From: Nostoc sp. UHCC 0702
Lineage (GTDB): Bacteria; Cyanobacteriota; Cyanobacteriia; Cyanobacteriales; Nostocaceae
Assembly: GCA_017164015.1 (NCBI GenBank)
Contig: CP071065.1
Location: 2,260,501 to 2,324,500, forward strand
DNA: 64,000 bases
Reading direction: 5' to 3'
The translations under genes were made by a program, and so were the position numbers. The notes under the pieces are model-generated. The model had not been told where the DNA came from. It did no database searches and saw nothing but the letters and a program-made list of their open reading frames with translations. Below, piece by piece: positions 56,274 to 64,000 of this stretch. Position 1 is the first letter of the stretch; the number at the start of each line of letters is the position of its first letter.

Positions 56274-56534
56274 ATGCCTAACTCTCTGCGTTCCCAAACA
56301 CCTACGATAATTCCTTGTGTTTCTGGCACACTTATAAGTCTGCTGTTATTAGCAAGTCCCGCAGTTGTTCTGGCTCATGGGGGACATGGAAACGAATTTC
56401 ATACTGAAAGTGAAGCGACTCAAACTATTAATTCTATTCAGGTAGATGCTGACACAGCTAAACGGTTAGGAATCAAAGTGGAGTCGGTTCAACGCCAAGG
56501 GTTAGCTGTTGGCATTCAAACTACTGGACAGTAA
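56274..56534 (+). pseudogene. N-terminal fragment of an RND-efflux periplasmic adaptor (CusB/HlyD type)
   Basis: 86 codons: a signal peptide (CVSGTLISLLLLASPAVVLA), then a histidine-containing HGGHGNEF stretch as found in cyanobacterial metal-efflux adaptors, then VDADTAKRLGIKVESVQRQG. It stops at TTGQ where the normal protein would continue. The remaining three quarters are missing. The N-terminal part may still be made and exported. Confidence 0.7.
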
Positions 56535-56690
56535 TTTTCCCTTCTTTTGGCAGAATCTTTTTACCAGAGTTTCAAGAACAAACTTTGGTAAATACCCTGA
56601 CTCTTTATCCGGGGGTTTCTCTGGAAGCTACTAATGCAGTTGGTGAAACACTCCAGTACGCACTCAAGGGAGACTCTAGATTTCCCTATG
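56535..56690 (+). pseudogene. Internal fragment of an RND efflux pump (CusA type)
   Basis: The frame reads FFPSFGRIFLPEFQEQTLVN then TLTLYPGVSLEATNAVGETL and QYALKGDSRFPYV, the sequence around the first periplasmic segment of a CusA-like metal pump. It is joined directly to the adaptor fragment, so the operon was deleted between the middle of the adaptor gene and this site. Confidence 0.65.
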
Positions 56691-56896
56691 TGCTGCTCGC
56701 CGTATTAACATGGCACTAGCAACATATTCAATTGTGGCGTGGCGATTGTTATGGTTGACTTATGAAGCACGATCTAATCCTGACCTGCCATGCGACGAGG
56801 TTTTAGAAGCCTGTGAATGGCAGTCTTTGTGTGCGACTATCCACAAAAATCCCATGCCACCTCAACAGCCACCTTCTTTACGAGAAGCAGTCCGAT
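56691..56896 (+). pseudogene. C-terminal fragment of an IS4-family transposase
   Basis: RINMALATYSIVAWRLLWLT then YEARSNPDLPCDEVLEACEW and PPSLREAVR correspond to the end of IS4-type transposases. The catalytic core is missing. Confidence 0.6.
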
Positions 56897-57297
56897 TGAG
56901 AGTGACCCTGATGCCAAGAAATGGAATCTAATAATGGATTGTCTCAATACCCATCAGTCTGAGTCTTTAGTTCGTCTTGTTGCCGAAATTGAAGGATTAG
57001 ATATTGATTTGGGTGTTAAAGAGTGAATTTGGAATACTTCAATCGATGAAAACACGGGCGGCATTTTTAAATGACCCTACACATCGAATTGTCTTCCATT
57101 ACACCCCTAAACATTCCTCTTGGCTGAATCAAATTGAGATATGGTTTAGCATCCTTGTACGTAAACTACTCAAGCGTGGAAACTTTGTTAGTACACATGA
57201 GCTGAAAACCCGGATATTGGATTTTATTGACTACTTTAATCGCACTATGGCGAAGCCATTCAAGTGGACTTATAAAGGTAAAGTATTAGCTGTTTAA
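56893..57297 (+). pseudogene. C-terminal half of an IS630-family transposase, frameshifted
   Basis: It begins with IESDPDAKKWNLIMDCLNTH. The reading frame shifts at about 57025, after [10 protein letters not shown], and resumes as [38 protein letters not shown] and [20 protein letters not shown]. The [12 protein letters not shown] segment supplies the catalytic glutamate of IS630/Tc1-type DDE enzymes. The N-terminal half is missing. Confidence 0.75.
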
Positions 57298-57335
57298 TGA
57301 GTACCCTATTTAAGCCGCACTGTACTAGTGTCATC

Positions 57336-57432
57336 AATTAAGACATATAATAGTTGCAGCAAGATAAATTGCGCCGAGAAAGTTTACTGCTCGCTCATCA
57401 TAACGTGTAGCGATCGCTCGATATTGTTTGAG
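57336..57432 (-). pseudogene. C-terminal fragment of an IS5-family transposase
   Basis: Minus-strand codons read LKQYRAIATRYDERAVNFLG and AIYLAATIICLN before a stop. This is the end of the same IS family as the remnant at 25609-26331. GTCATCAATT, present at both, may be an inverted-repeat end. Confidence 0.7.
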
Positions 57433-57621
57433 TCAGTTAACCGGAAAACTTATTCTTTGGAATTTCCCCTACTACATCCTGATGTTGTTGCTCCTGATCT
57501 CGATTATCATCGGGAAATTACCAAAGTTAGACCTCTTCAAGAAATTATCTTTAAAATTAAAGCAAAACTTCGTCCTGATAAAAATTATTTGTTAAAATTT
57601 ATCAACCACAAAAATTTTTAG
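57433..57621 (+). pseudogene. C-terminal fragment of an unrecognised gene
   Basis: 62 codons ending LLKFINHKNF, containing FPLLHPDVVAPDLDYHREIT. The 5' end is cut by the IS5 fragment. The family was not recognised. Confidence 0.35.
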
Positions 57622-57739
57622 CATATAAGTAGCCTTTTGATATTTTCAATTTTGGTTAAACAACAGTGCGATCGCTCCCCCTACCCCATCCACTGCACCC
57701 TATCTGGAAGTCAGAGGGTTTTTTCAAAAACCCTATACT

Positions 57740-58246
57740 TTAAATCTGACCAAGGAAGTCTCGTTTGCCAAGTTCTACACCGCAGTGTCTGAGAATGTCA
57801 TACGCGGTTGTTACATGAAAATAAAAATTTGGTAAAACAAAGTATAGAAGATATGACAGTCCTTGAAAAGATAAGGTGTTATCACGTGCTTGTAGGGTAA
57901 TTGTTTTTTCTTCTGAACCATCAATCTGTTCAGGCTTAAATGTATTTAAATGTGCAATAGTCTTTTGAATGCGTTCAATCAGTTGAGGAAACGTTGCTTC
58001 ATTATCCTCAAACTGGGGTGCTTCTATACCTGCCAGCCGTGCCGCACCTCTATTTACAATGTCACAGGCAATCTGTACTTGCTTAGATAATGGAAACATA
58101 TCTGGGTATAAACGACTATTGAGCAATACAAAAGGATCTATCTTTTTGGTTTCTGCATATGAAGCACCTTTTTCGAGAATAGCTATGAGATTATTGAGTG
58201 TGTGAATAAAAACAGGGATTGAAGCTTGATACATGGAAATAGTCAT
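57740..58246 (-). CDS. DUF1993 family protein
   Basis: 168 residues from the ATG at 58246, with GGAGA upstream; the longer frame from 58333 overlaps the thioredoxin gene and has no site. The pattern matches DUF1993: MYQASIPVFIHTLNNLIAIL at the start, LYPDMFPLSKQVQIACD and a C-terminal YFHVTTAYDILRHCGVELGK. DUF1993 proteins are four-helix bundles (DinB-like) of unknown function. It lies 83 bp downstream of the thioredoxin on the same strand, so it is probably co-transcribed. Confidence 0.8.
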   Translation of the reverse strand: MTISMYQASIPVFIHTLNNLIAILEKGASYAETKKIDPFVLLNSRLYPDMFPLSKQVQIACDIVNRGAARLAGIEAPQFEDNEATFPQLIERIQKTIAHLNTFKPEQIDGSEEKTITLQARDNTLSFQGLSYLLYFVLPNFYFHVTTAYDILRHCGVELGKRDFLGQI

Positions 58247-58329
58247 TAATATTTCTCCAAAAAAGTTTAAATAACTTTGAGAAAGAAGATTCAAGGCATT
58301 TTTTTCTTCGCGCAAACGCTTAAATATAA

Positions 58330-58665
58330 TCATCCCAAATACTGAGCGAGGGCGCTGCTAAATTCTTCGTAAGATTTAACATCGACCATTGTTTGTGCCA
58401 ACGTGCCTTGCTCAAAGAACATGACAGCAGGAATGCTACGAATGCCAAATCGTTTAGCGACAGCTTGGCTGGCATCGAGGTCTAGCTTAAAGACTTTGAC
58501 GCTTTTGCTGTACTCTAATGCAAGTTTATCTATCAACGGAGCAATGAGCTTGCATGGGTCACACCAAGTAGCTGTGCAATCTACTACAAATAATGCTTCG
58601 GTTTCAAGTAGGGTATCTAACTCGGTTTCGTCTTGAATATAAACGGCAGCCATAGTTTTGTTCAA
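58330..58665 (-). CDS. Thioredoxin-like protein with WCDPC active site
   Basis: 111 residues, the standard thioredoxin length. The active site is WCDPC, not the usual WCGPC, in TATWCDPCKLIAPLIDKLA. The cis-proline loop IRSIPAVMFFEQG is conserved. It would reduce protein disulfides in the cytoplasm; the Gly-to-Asp change at the first central position should shift redox potential or partner choice. Start at 58665, or at the second Met (58653). The DUF1993 gene follows. Confidence 0.9.
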   Translation of the reverse strand: MNKTMAAVYIQDETELDTLLETEALFVVDCTATWCDPCKLIAPLIDKLALEYSKSVKVFKLDLDASQAVAKRFGIRSIPAVMFFEQGTLAQTMVDVKSYEEFSSALAQYLG

Positions 58666-59069
58666 AAGAGCATTATCTCATGGCTGTGTTGTTCTGACTG
58701 CGCCATTATTCACTTGAGAAGCAAAAATCCACTTTTAGTTGCAGTGCTTAGGGGTGAGGTTGAACAACACAGTCTGCTGTGGTATAGGTTTCTGTAGCGA
58801 TCGCACTTGTTGGGGAGTACTGGGAATACGCAAGCTGAGTAATGGCGCTGAGAAATGTAGAGCGATTGTACAAGCGCTTATGGTAAGCGATCGCACTCCT
58901 ACCAACAATACGCTCATAAAGGAACGAGTGCAAACAAGGCATCCTTAACACTGGCACTAACCAAGTAGATACAACAGTTGCGATGTTTGCAGTTTGGGGA
59001 TAATTTAACCCAAACATTAGCTCAATTTTGTTTTCATTCTTATAGCAAGCCTTAATTTATACATAAAGA
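58666..59069. other. Intergenic
   Basis: 404 bp with three near-HIP1 sites; no frame has a credible start or resemblance. Confidence 0.5.
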
Positions 59070-59447
59070 CTATGCACTTAGCTGTTCTGGTTCTGTACCT
59101 GCTATTTCAATGACCCGACGTAACCAATCCTCAGTTGCAAGAGCAGCAGCTTGCTTTTGTTGGGCATCAGACCACATATCCTCCCAATGGAATAGCCAAC
59201 GTGTCAAAAGACGACCTAAGTCAACTAATTCTGCGGCTCGGTCAATGTCATCTGCTCTTACCATATCAGGCACAGTCCACTCAAGAAAGTAGCGACTTTC
59301 CTTTATCAGGTCGAGTATTAATTCCTGGGATGATGATGCCCCAGTCCACAAAGACTGAATTTGCTCTAAGTGTTGGGCTAAACGATGTAGACGAGTAGGA
59401 ACATCATCTTGCATAAAAGCTTGTTGCTCTGGTGTCACTTCAATCAT
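59070..59447 (-). CDS. Hypothetical helical protein
   Basis: 125 residues from the ATG at 59447 (GGGAG upstream); the frame opens at 59489. It is predominantly helical and acidic, with many Trp (SLWTGASSSQE, FLEWTVPDM, WLFHWEDMW). No recognised domain, signal peptide or membrane segment. The C-terminus ends GTEPEQLSA. It lies next to a MITE (59516-59660), which separates it from the Uma2 gene. Confidence 0.6.
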   Translation of the reverse strand: MIEVTPEQQAFMQDDVPTRLHRLAQHLEQIQSLWTGASSSQELILDLIKESRYFLEWTVPDMVRADDIDRAAELVDLGRLLTRWLFHWEDMWSDAQQKQAAALATEDWLRRVIEIAGTEPEQLSA

Positions 59448-59515
59448 AAATCTCCCAGAAATTCGATAATGATTTGAGTTACCGCTCATAGATGTTGCTG
59501 CTAAGGAACAATGTC

Positions 59516-59660
59516 AGGACTTACGCAACTGGCACATATATTTTCTGCGATGGCAGTCAACAGTCAATAGTCAATAGTCAAAAATTAGGGTTATTTGGAC
59601 TCTTGACTTTTGACCATTGACAACCCACATGAAAAAAATATGACAATGCACGTAAGTCCT
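59516..59660. mobile_element. MITE (AGGACTTACGCAA-type), uninterrupted copy
   Basis: 145 bp between AGGACTTACGCAACTGGCAC and (reverse complement) AGGACTTACGTGCATTGTCA, the same ends as the element at 12925-13192. It has no coding capacity. Confidence 0.75.
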
Positions 59661-59708
59661 AAATGTGAAAAGATGTAGCAGAATCTTTGTTGTTTGCAAA
59701 GTTGCAAA

Positions 59709-60332
59709 TTAGCGACTCATTGCAAAAATCTGTTCAGCTGTTAGAGGAATGTTGGGAAACAATATAGAATCAATTTGATCCTGTCCTCGAAACACCTTGG
59801 CGGGTAAATACTCTCCGTCTTGAAGTTGGTAGATTGTAATGGTTGGCTGCTTGGGGGAACCAATGAACCGAATGCCACCAAAAGCAGCATAGTCCACAAT
59901 GATGTACTCTAAAACGCCTAATTCTTCATATTCAGCAAGTTTTGTTAGATAGTCGTCCTTCCAGTTGTTGCTAACGACCTCTATGATTCCGGGTGGTGGA
60001 ATATATGCAGCAGCAGAACTAGAGCTAGTTTTCATCCTCTGCCAATCTTCTGTTGCAAATATGATAATATCTGCTTTGCGGCTTTTTTCCTTTTCTGGTG
60101 GTGTTGTCTTGAGCCGAACCTGCTTGGACTGGCGCGACACGTAAGGCAAATTATTCTCTTGGCAGTAATTTTCTAAATAAGTACACAGCCGGTGAATCAA
60201 ATCCTCATGATTTGCGTTTGGTTCTGATAATGGCACAGGAATCCCATCCAATAGCTCAAATTGTCTGCCTGAACCATCGTCCCAGACAAGAAACTCTTCA
60301 AAAGTCAGTGGTTGTGTAACGGTTGCGTACAT
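59709..60332 (-). CDS. Uma2-family (DUF820) putative endonuclease
   Basis: 207 residues from the ATG at 60332; the frame starts at 60377 but the family begins MYATVTQPLTFEEFL. Uma2 proteins have a PD-(D/E)XK nuclease fold; FELLDGIPVPLSE, KADIIIF and PPGIIEVVSNNWKDDY supply the expected acidic and lysine residues. They are abundant in cyanobacteria, with unknown substrates. It appears complete and is not part of an operon. Confidence 0.8.
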   Translation of the reverse strand: MYATVTQPLTFEEFLVWDDGSGRQFELLDGIPVPLSEPNANHEDLIHRLCTYLENYCQENNLPYVSRQSKQVRLKTTPPEKEKSRKADIIIFATEDWQRMKTSSSSAAAYIPPPGIIEVVSNNWKDDYLTKLAEYEELGVLEYIIVDYAAFGGIRFIGSPKQPTITIYQLQDGEYLPAKVFRGQDQIDSILFPNIPLTAEQIFAMSR

Positions 60333-60469
60333 CGCCCTCACTCCATTGCTGACGCTTACTTTACTCAATGCTATCAAGATGTACAGCTTTGTCTATGAGT
60401 CTTGGCTGATTTTCTTGGCGTAGTTTTGAAATAACAGCTTGAGTTAGGCTAATGGCAAGCGATAGTTCC

Positions 60470-61525
60470 CTACACCCTTTCTCTAATCATAGGATCTAAA
60501 ATCTCCATCGATTTATTTTGCCGGGGGCGGAGATTGACCATAGACTCAAAAATCAACCTGACAGTCAATGGCATAAAGCTTGCTGCCCAGATATTTTCTT
60601 GTCGGCTACCATCATCTAAATAAAGCTTGTTCGCAGTCATAGTGCAACTCGCCACCAGCAGCTAATATTCGTCGCTCAATATCTACAGCCGTTTTAATGT
60701 AGAACTTGTGCTGTTCCAACAATTGCTCAAATTGTTCAGGCGTGGCGCGATCGCCTAGCAACAGAATATTGGCTGCTGGTTTTGGCTGTCTACACGGATG
60801 AACCACCAACTACCATCAGTGCATCCAACTGAACCCAGCTTTGTATCGCTGCGGTAAATTCTATCTTCCAGTAGTTCGAGTCCGTGCTTCTCGCAGAGAG
60901 TGAAAATCTGCGCCATGATTTCATTACCAGTACCAAAAGGCTCGTCTGGTGGTAATTGTTCTTGCTCTGGTAACGTGCCTTTATAGTAGTGTTCTTTAAT
61001 ATACTCGTAACATTGGGCGGGTGAAGTAGCTCGGTAAATCTCGTTACCGTTGATCATCACTCGCCAATATTCGTCTTCTCCATGAAAGTCATAGTCGTAG
61101 ATGATACTAGCTACTAAGTAACTGTCAACGTGGTAGTCACCAATATGCACTTCTTGGTCAAAATAGGAGATTTCTAAAAATGTCAGTTTTTCAGTTGGGA
61201 CTGGTAATGGTTCGTCGAGTGTGCCTTGTTTATAATGCCAAGTAATATAACTATTGCATTTAGCCCAGGTATTTGCGCGGTGTTGTTCTACCCCGTTAAC
61301 AGTGACTACTCAAGGCTGGGTTAAGTCATGGTCGTAGCTGATGGCTGCTACCAACTTCTCACCAGCGTAGTATTCGTGATCGAAGAAAGTTATTTCGACT
61401 GCTTTAAGTTCAGGAGCGATGGCGCTTGCTTGAGCTTCGATGTATCTGTCGAGTTCAAGTTGGGCGATCGCTTGCTCATCAACCTTTTTAACTTGGGTGG
61501 ACTGGTGAGCGACGATTGTGTTAAT
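60470..61525 (-). pseudogene. Decayed two-repeat hypothetical protein
   Basis: Pieces in order on the minus strand: the first repeat (EITFFDHEYYAGEKLVAAIS), an in-frame TGA at 61310, VNGVEQHRANTWAKCNSYIT, and the second repeat (EISYFDQEVHIGDYHVDSYL and WRVMINGNEIYRATSPAQCY). Frameshifts follow near 60790 and 60640, with LLGDRATPEQFEQLLEQHKF and NIWAASFMPLTVRLIFESMV closing the protein. Two 75-residue repeats share FDxE...Y and NG.E..RA. One nonsense and two frameshifts show that it is dead. The family was not recognised. The 5' end is uncertain. Confidence 0.65.
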
Positions 61526-61551
61526 CCAAGATTTCTCAAAAACAAGCCAAC

Positions 61552-61647
61552 ATGGATACACCAGCAAATAAAAAACAAAATACCAATCCTCCCCGTAGGA
61601 AGAAGTCTGTTGGACTATTATTACCTTTTGAGAGAAAGACGGCATGA
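61552..61647 (+). CDS. 31-residue basic peptide gene, coupled to the next gene
   Basis: Encodes MDTPANKKQNTNPPRRKKSV then GLLLPFERKTA. The stop TGA overlaps the start ATG of the next gene in ATGA. Two consecutive four-base overlaps of this kind suggest three translationally coupled cistrons. The peptide is rich in Lys, Arg and Pro; the function is unknown. Confidence 0.45.
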   Translation: MDTPANKKQNTNPPRRKKSVGLLLPFERKTA

Positions 61648-61838
61648 GCCAAGCCGATGAACCGAAAAAGAACGAAATACCTAACCAAGTACCTCAACCA
61701 CCAGCCCAGCCAATTAACTATGATTGGCGCGATCCTAGCAAACCTCGCAATAAAGAAGATGATGTAATTGTGGATGGCTGGCGGCGACGTGCTGACGGAA
61801 CATTTGAGAAGGTTGAAAATACTGAGGAGAAACAATGA
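61644..61838 (+). CDS. Small hypothetical protein, middle of a coupled trio
   Basis: 64 residues with a proline-rich start (IPNQVPQPPAQPINYDWRDP) and a charged C-terminus (VDGWRRRADGTFEKVE). GAGAGAAAG precedes the ATG. It overlaps the gene before it and the gene after it (ATGA at 61835). There is no recognised domain. Confidence 0.55.
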   Translation: MSQADEPKKNEIPNQVPQPPAQPINYDWRDPSKPRNKEDDVIVDGWRRRADGTFEKVENTEEKQ

Positions 61839-62122
61839 CATCTTTTGTATGTGACCAAATAATAGATTTTGAAGCTGCTGAGGCTTTTGAAGCTAAAGAC
61901 ATTGAAAGCTTGATAGAACAAATAGAATCGTTCCAAACACAAGCACAAGCTTTTAAAATCCTAGTTTTGCTCAGAAATGCTCATTATTTGACTACAAGAG
62001 CATTTGCTATTCTTTATAACTACATTCGGGAACCTATTTCTGACAATGTAGTATTTGTACTAGTTTCTGCTGATAAATCGAAGATATTTCCACCTCTGCT
62101 GGATTTTGTGCAACATCAATAA
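61835..62122 (+). CDS. Hypothetical protein, last of the coupled trio
   Basis: 95 residues beginning MTSFVCDQIIDFEAAEAFEA and containing FKILVLLRNAHYLTTRAFAI and NVVFVLVSADKSKIFPPLL. The order of hydrophobic strand and helices resembles a small alpha-beta fold (perhaps part of an AAA-like or partner-binding domain; not established). The start overlaps the stop of the previous gene. It is probably made with its neighbours in equal amounts. Confidence 0.6.
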   Translation: MTSFVCDQIIDFEAAEAFEAKDIESLIEQIESFQTQAQAFKILVLLRNAHYLTTRAFAILYNYIREPISDNVVFVLVSADKSKIFPPLLDFVQHQ

Positions 62123-62167
62123 GCAGCATAAACTTTGGGTCGCCCTCTATTATGGGTGAATTAACAC

Positions 62168-62200
62168 CCCCACTGCAAGTTTCTCAGGCTGTCAGTGGGG
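62168..62200 (+). terminator. Hairpin after the coupled trio
   Basis: CCCCACTG and CAGTGGGG flank a 17-base loop, 45 bp after the stop at 62122. No T-run; weak terminator candidate. Confidence 0.3.
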
Positions 62201-62216
62201 ACGGCACATAACCGAT

Positions 62217-62636
62217 ATGCAAGTACAAGATCAGTTGCAATCTATACATCAGTTATTCAAACAAGAGAAAGAGCGCAATAGTCAATTACAGCAGTGCGTA
62301 GACGAATTAGAGAGACTACGAGGGCTGGAGTTTGAAAATCGGCGGCAAAAACAACGTATTGAGGAACTTGAAACCAGACTCAAGGAACAAGCCGAACAGA
62401 AATGGAACAATACTTTTACCGAACAGGCTACCAAAGTACTGAACAAGGAAGTCAAACAGGCCCTTGAGAATATTATCGACTTGCGATCGCTAGCAGAAGA
62501 AGCCCCCAAAGAAAACGCGCAGGAGTGTCTACGCTTGATGGGTATCGCGTTGGGTAACTTGGCCAGTGCCATGAACAATTCCCAAGCCCTCGTAGCCCGC
62601 ATTTCTCACAAGCAAGAGCGATCGCACTTTACATAA
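62217..62636 (+). CDS. Coiled-coil protein
   Basis: 139 residues. Residues about 10-70 form a long Gln/Glu/Lys-rich coiled coil (QQCVDELERLRGLEFENRRQ, QKQRIEELETRLKEQAEQKW). A helical C-terminal part follows (CLRLMGIALGNLASAMNNSQ). There is no signal peptide. A structural or scaffold role is likely. No recognised family. There is little spacing signal before the ATG. Confidence 0.6.
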   Translation: MQVQDQLQSIHQLFKQEKERNSQLQQCVDELERLRGLEFENRRQKQRIEELETRLKEQAEQKWNNTFTEQATKVLNKEVKQALENIIDLRSLAEEAPKENAQECLRLMGIALGNLASAMNNSQALVARISHKQERSHFT

Positions 62637-62650
62637 TCCTTACCCAGAAT

Positions 62651-62964
62651 ATGTTTCGGGCATTTTTGACACGTTATTTTTTGACCCAGTATGAAAAACC
62701 GGAATCTAGATTTGATAAGGCTTTGAGAATTGTGGTGAGAAATCCAGGGTAGCTGCGGCGTTGATTTTAGATGCTGAACCCACACCGCAGGCGATCGCCT
62801 ATCGAGTTGAACAACTACAATTTGTACCACAAGCAGTCACGGAGATTCGACAAGTATTATCACAGCCATTGTGTACTTGGTGGGATTATTGGGAAGTTGC
62901 TCAACAGTACGAAGTAATTGACTCAAGTGGGGACTTGGTTGTCTTGTTTCCTCTAGGGAGATGA
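62651..62964 (+). pseudogene. Frameshifted small hypothetical protein
   Basis: From the ATG at 62651 it reads MFRAFLTRYFLTQYEKPESR and FDKALRIVVRNP. It then meets a stop at 62750, while another frame continues without a start as RVAAALILDAEPTPQAIAYR and ends VVLFPLGR. One missing base at about 62748 joins the two into one 104-residue protein. It is either decayed or a sequencing error. Not recognised. Confidence 0.5.
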
Positions 62965-62969
62965 GGGAG

Positions 62970-63015
62970 AATAACAACTAACCACTGACAACTGACAACT
63001 GACAACTGACAACTG
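62970..63015. repeat. Short tandem repeat (ACAACTG)
   Basis: Five ACAACTG-type heptamers in a row between the previous gene and the ABC ATPase. Confidence 0.8.
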
Positions 63016-63029
63016 ACTCCTAACTCCCC

Positions 63030-63980
63030 TTAGTTCGTCCGTACTTGCCGATGTCGCAAGCGTTCGGGGCTACCTGTGGGAATGGAAGCAATTAATTTCT
63101 GCGTATATGCTTCTTTGGGTTCGCGGTATATGCTTTCGGCTGTACCTTCTTCCACAATTTTCCCGCGATTCATCACTAAAATGCGATCGCTCATAAATTT
63201 CACCACACTTAAATCGTGGGAAATGAAGATATAGGTCAGCTGAAAATCAGCCTGCAATTCTTTTAACAGATTCAATACTTGCGCCTGTACCGATACATCT
63301 AGGGCTGAAACCGATTCATCGCAGATGATGAATTTGGGATTTAATGCCAAAGAACGAGCGATACAAACCCGCTGGCGTTGACCACCAGAAAACTGATGAG
63401 GATAGCGATTCATCGCATCTGCACTCAACCCGACCCTTTCTAAAAGTTCAGCAACCCGTTCTCGCCGTTGTCGTTGTGTCTTGCCAACGGAGTGGATTAA
63501 CAACGGTTCCATCACTGCATCCCCAATCTTCATCCGCGGATCAAGGGAACTAAAAGGATTTTGGAAGACTATTTGCATTTCCCGCCGCAATTTCTGCAAC
63601 GGTTCTCCTTTGAGGGTTGTAATATCTTGTCCATCAAAGATGATTTTACCACTCATTGGTTCGATTAATCGCAGCAAAGTTCTGCCGAGGGTGGTTTTGC
63701 CGCAACCAGATTCTCCTACCAAACCCAATGTTTCCCCTGGTTTGACATCAAAGGAAACACCATTCACCGCCATAGTGTAGCGCTTTTTACCACCAAACAC
63801 GCCCCCCAACACGCCCCGCACTGGAAAACCAACCTCAAGATTTTGGACTTGTAACAGAGGTGGCTTTTCGCCGAGGGTTGTTAATCTTGCAGATATTTCC
63901 TCGGTTGTCACTTCCGGTGGTTGTGGGGGTGATTTCGCCTCAATTAATAGCTGTCCTGTTGCTGTTTGTTCTGCACTCAT
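63030..63980 (-). CDS. ABC transporter ATP-binding protein, oligopeptide/dipeptide type (OppF/DppF)
   Basis: 316 residues. Walker A GESGCGKTT (about 92-100), Q-loop FQNPFSSLDP, signature FSGGQRQR and Walker B FIICDESVSALD, then the switch-region HDLSVVKF. The C-terminal IPTGSPERLRHRQV carries the oligopeptide-binding extension of OppF/DppF-type proteins. It would couple ATP hydrolysis to import of peptides or nickel-type solutes with membrane and binding-protein partners that probably lie beyond the right edge. Its ATG is at 63980, and the gene appears complete. Confidence 0.92.
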   Translation of the reverse strand: MSAEQTATGQLLIEAKSPPQPPEVTTEEISARLTTLGEKPPLLQVQNLEVGFPVRGVLGGVFGGKKRYTMAVNGVSFDVKPGETLGLVGESGCGKTTLGRTLLRLIEPMSGKIIFDGQDITTLKGEPLQKLRREMQIVFQNPFSSLDPRMKIGDAVMEPLLIHSVGKTQRQRRERVAELLERVGLSADAMNRYPHQFSGGQRQRVCIARSLALNPKFIICDESVSALDVSVQAQVLNLLKELQADFQLTYIFISHDLSVVKFMSDRILVMNRGKIVEEGTAESIYREPKEAYTQKLIASIPTGSPERLRHRQVRTN

Positions 63981-64000
63981 GTAGTCAGAAACGGTGAGTA

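Noticed and set aside
58735..59017. Overlapping short frames on both strands
   Set aside because: No frame has a start signal or recognisable sequence; treated as intergenic.
63344..63780. Plus-strand frames opposite the ABC ATPase
   Set aside because: Shadows of the strongly conserved minus-strand ATPase.

Overview
This window looks like chromosomal DNA of a filamentous, probably heterocyst-forming (Nostocales-type) cyanobacterium. The evidence is the frequent GCGATCGC (HIP1) palindromes, CCCCAGT-type short tandem repeats, a CpcT/CpeT phycobiliprotein lyase, a DUF3102 protein, many PEP-CTERM secreted proteins, eukaryotic-type Ser/Thr kinases and an abundance of insertion-sequence wreckage. 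No taxonomic search was possible.

Region by region. 1-2.6 kb (minus strand): a cytochrome P450 running off the left edge, with an unusual N-terminal triple repeat, preceded by a DUF2235/Tle1-like hydrolase. 2.6-4.8 kb: a decayed group II intron and a 5'-truncated transposase. 4.9-9.5 kb: a TPR secretory protein, a TnpB RNA-guided nuclease element, CpcT and a PEP-CTERM protein. 10.0-12.8 kb: a visibly GC-richer block (TetR, MDR reductase, SDR) with a palindromic operator candidate. 12.9-13.2 kb: one miniature element nested in another. 13.6-24.5 kb (minus strand): GMC oxidoreductase, metallo-beta-lactamase-fold hydrolase, a tandem array of paralogous PEP-CTERM proteins (five intact, one with a nonsense codon, one split by an inserted SDR gene, one reduced to a signal-peptide stub), a DUF302 protein and an ABA4-like membrane protein. 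25.6-27.7 kb: a dead IS5-type element and a DUF3102 protein.

28.8-48.3 kb (plus strand) is the highlight: a ten-gene, co-directional biosynthetic cluster. It is headed by a 2288-residue enediyne-type iterative polyketide synthase (KS-AT-ACP-ACP-KR-DH-PPTase). Then come two tandem flavin-dependent halogenase-like proteins, an aldehyde dehydrogenase, a carotenoid-oxygenase-family enzyme, a third flavoprotein, two DUF1702 proteins, a DUF302 protein and a PF10118 ferritin-like metalloenzyme. Enediyne-type synthases make linear conjugated polyenes. The partners here suggest a polyene that is halogenated or oxidised, cleaved by the carotenoid-oxygenase homologue and oxidised to an acid, rather than a classical enediyne. 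The usual TEBC thioesterase is not seen. The DUF302 gene has a close paralogue in the PEP-CTERM region, which links the two blocks.

48.3-64 kb: repeat-bounded TPR and toxin-antitoxin genes, gltX, tRNA-Asp(GUC), two kinases sharing an unrecognised C-terminal domain, the remains of an RND metal-efflux operon riddled with IS fragments, DUF1993 and thioredoxin genes, a Uma2 nuclease-like protein, a frameshifted repeat protein, a set of overlapping small genes, and an oligopeptide-type ABC ATPase at the right edge.
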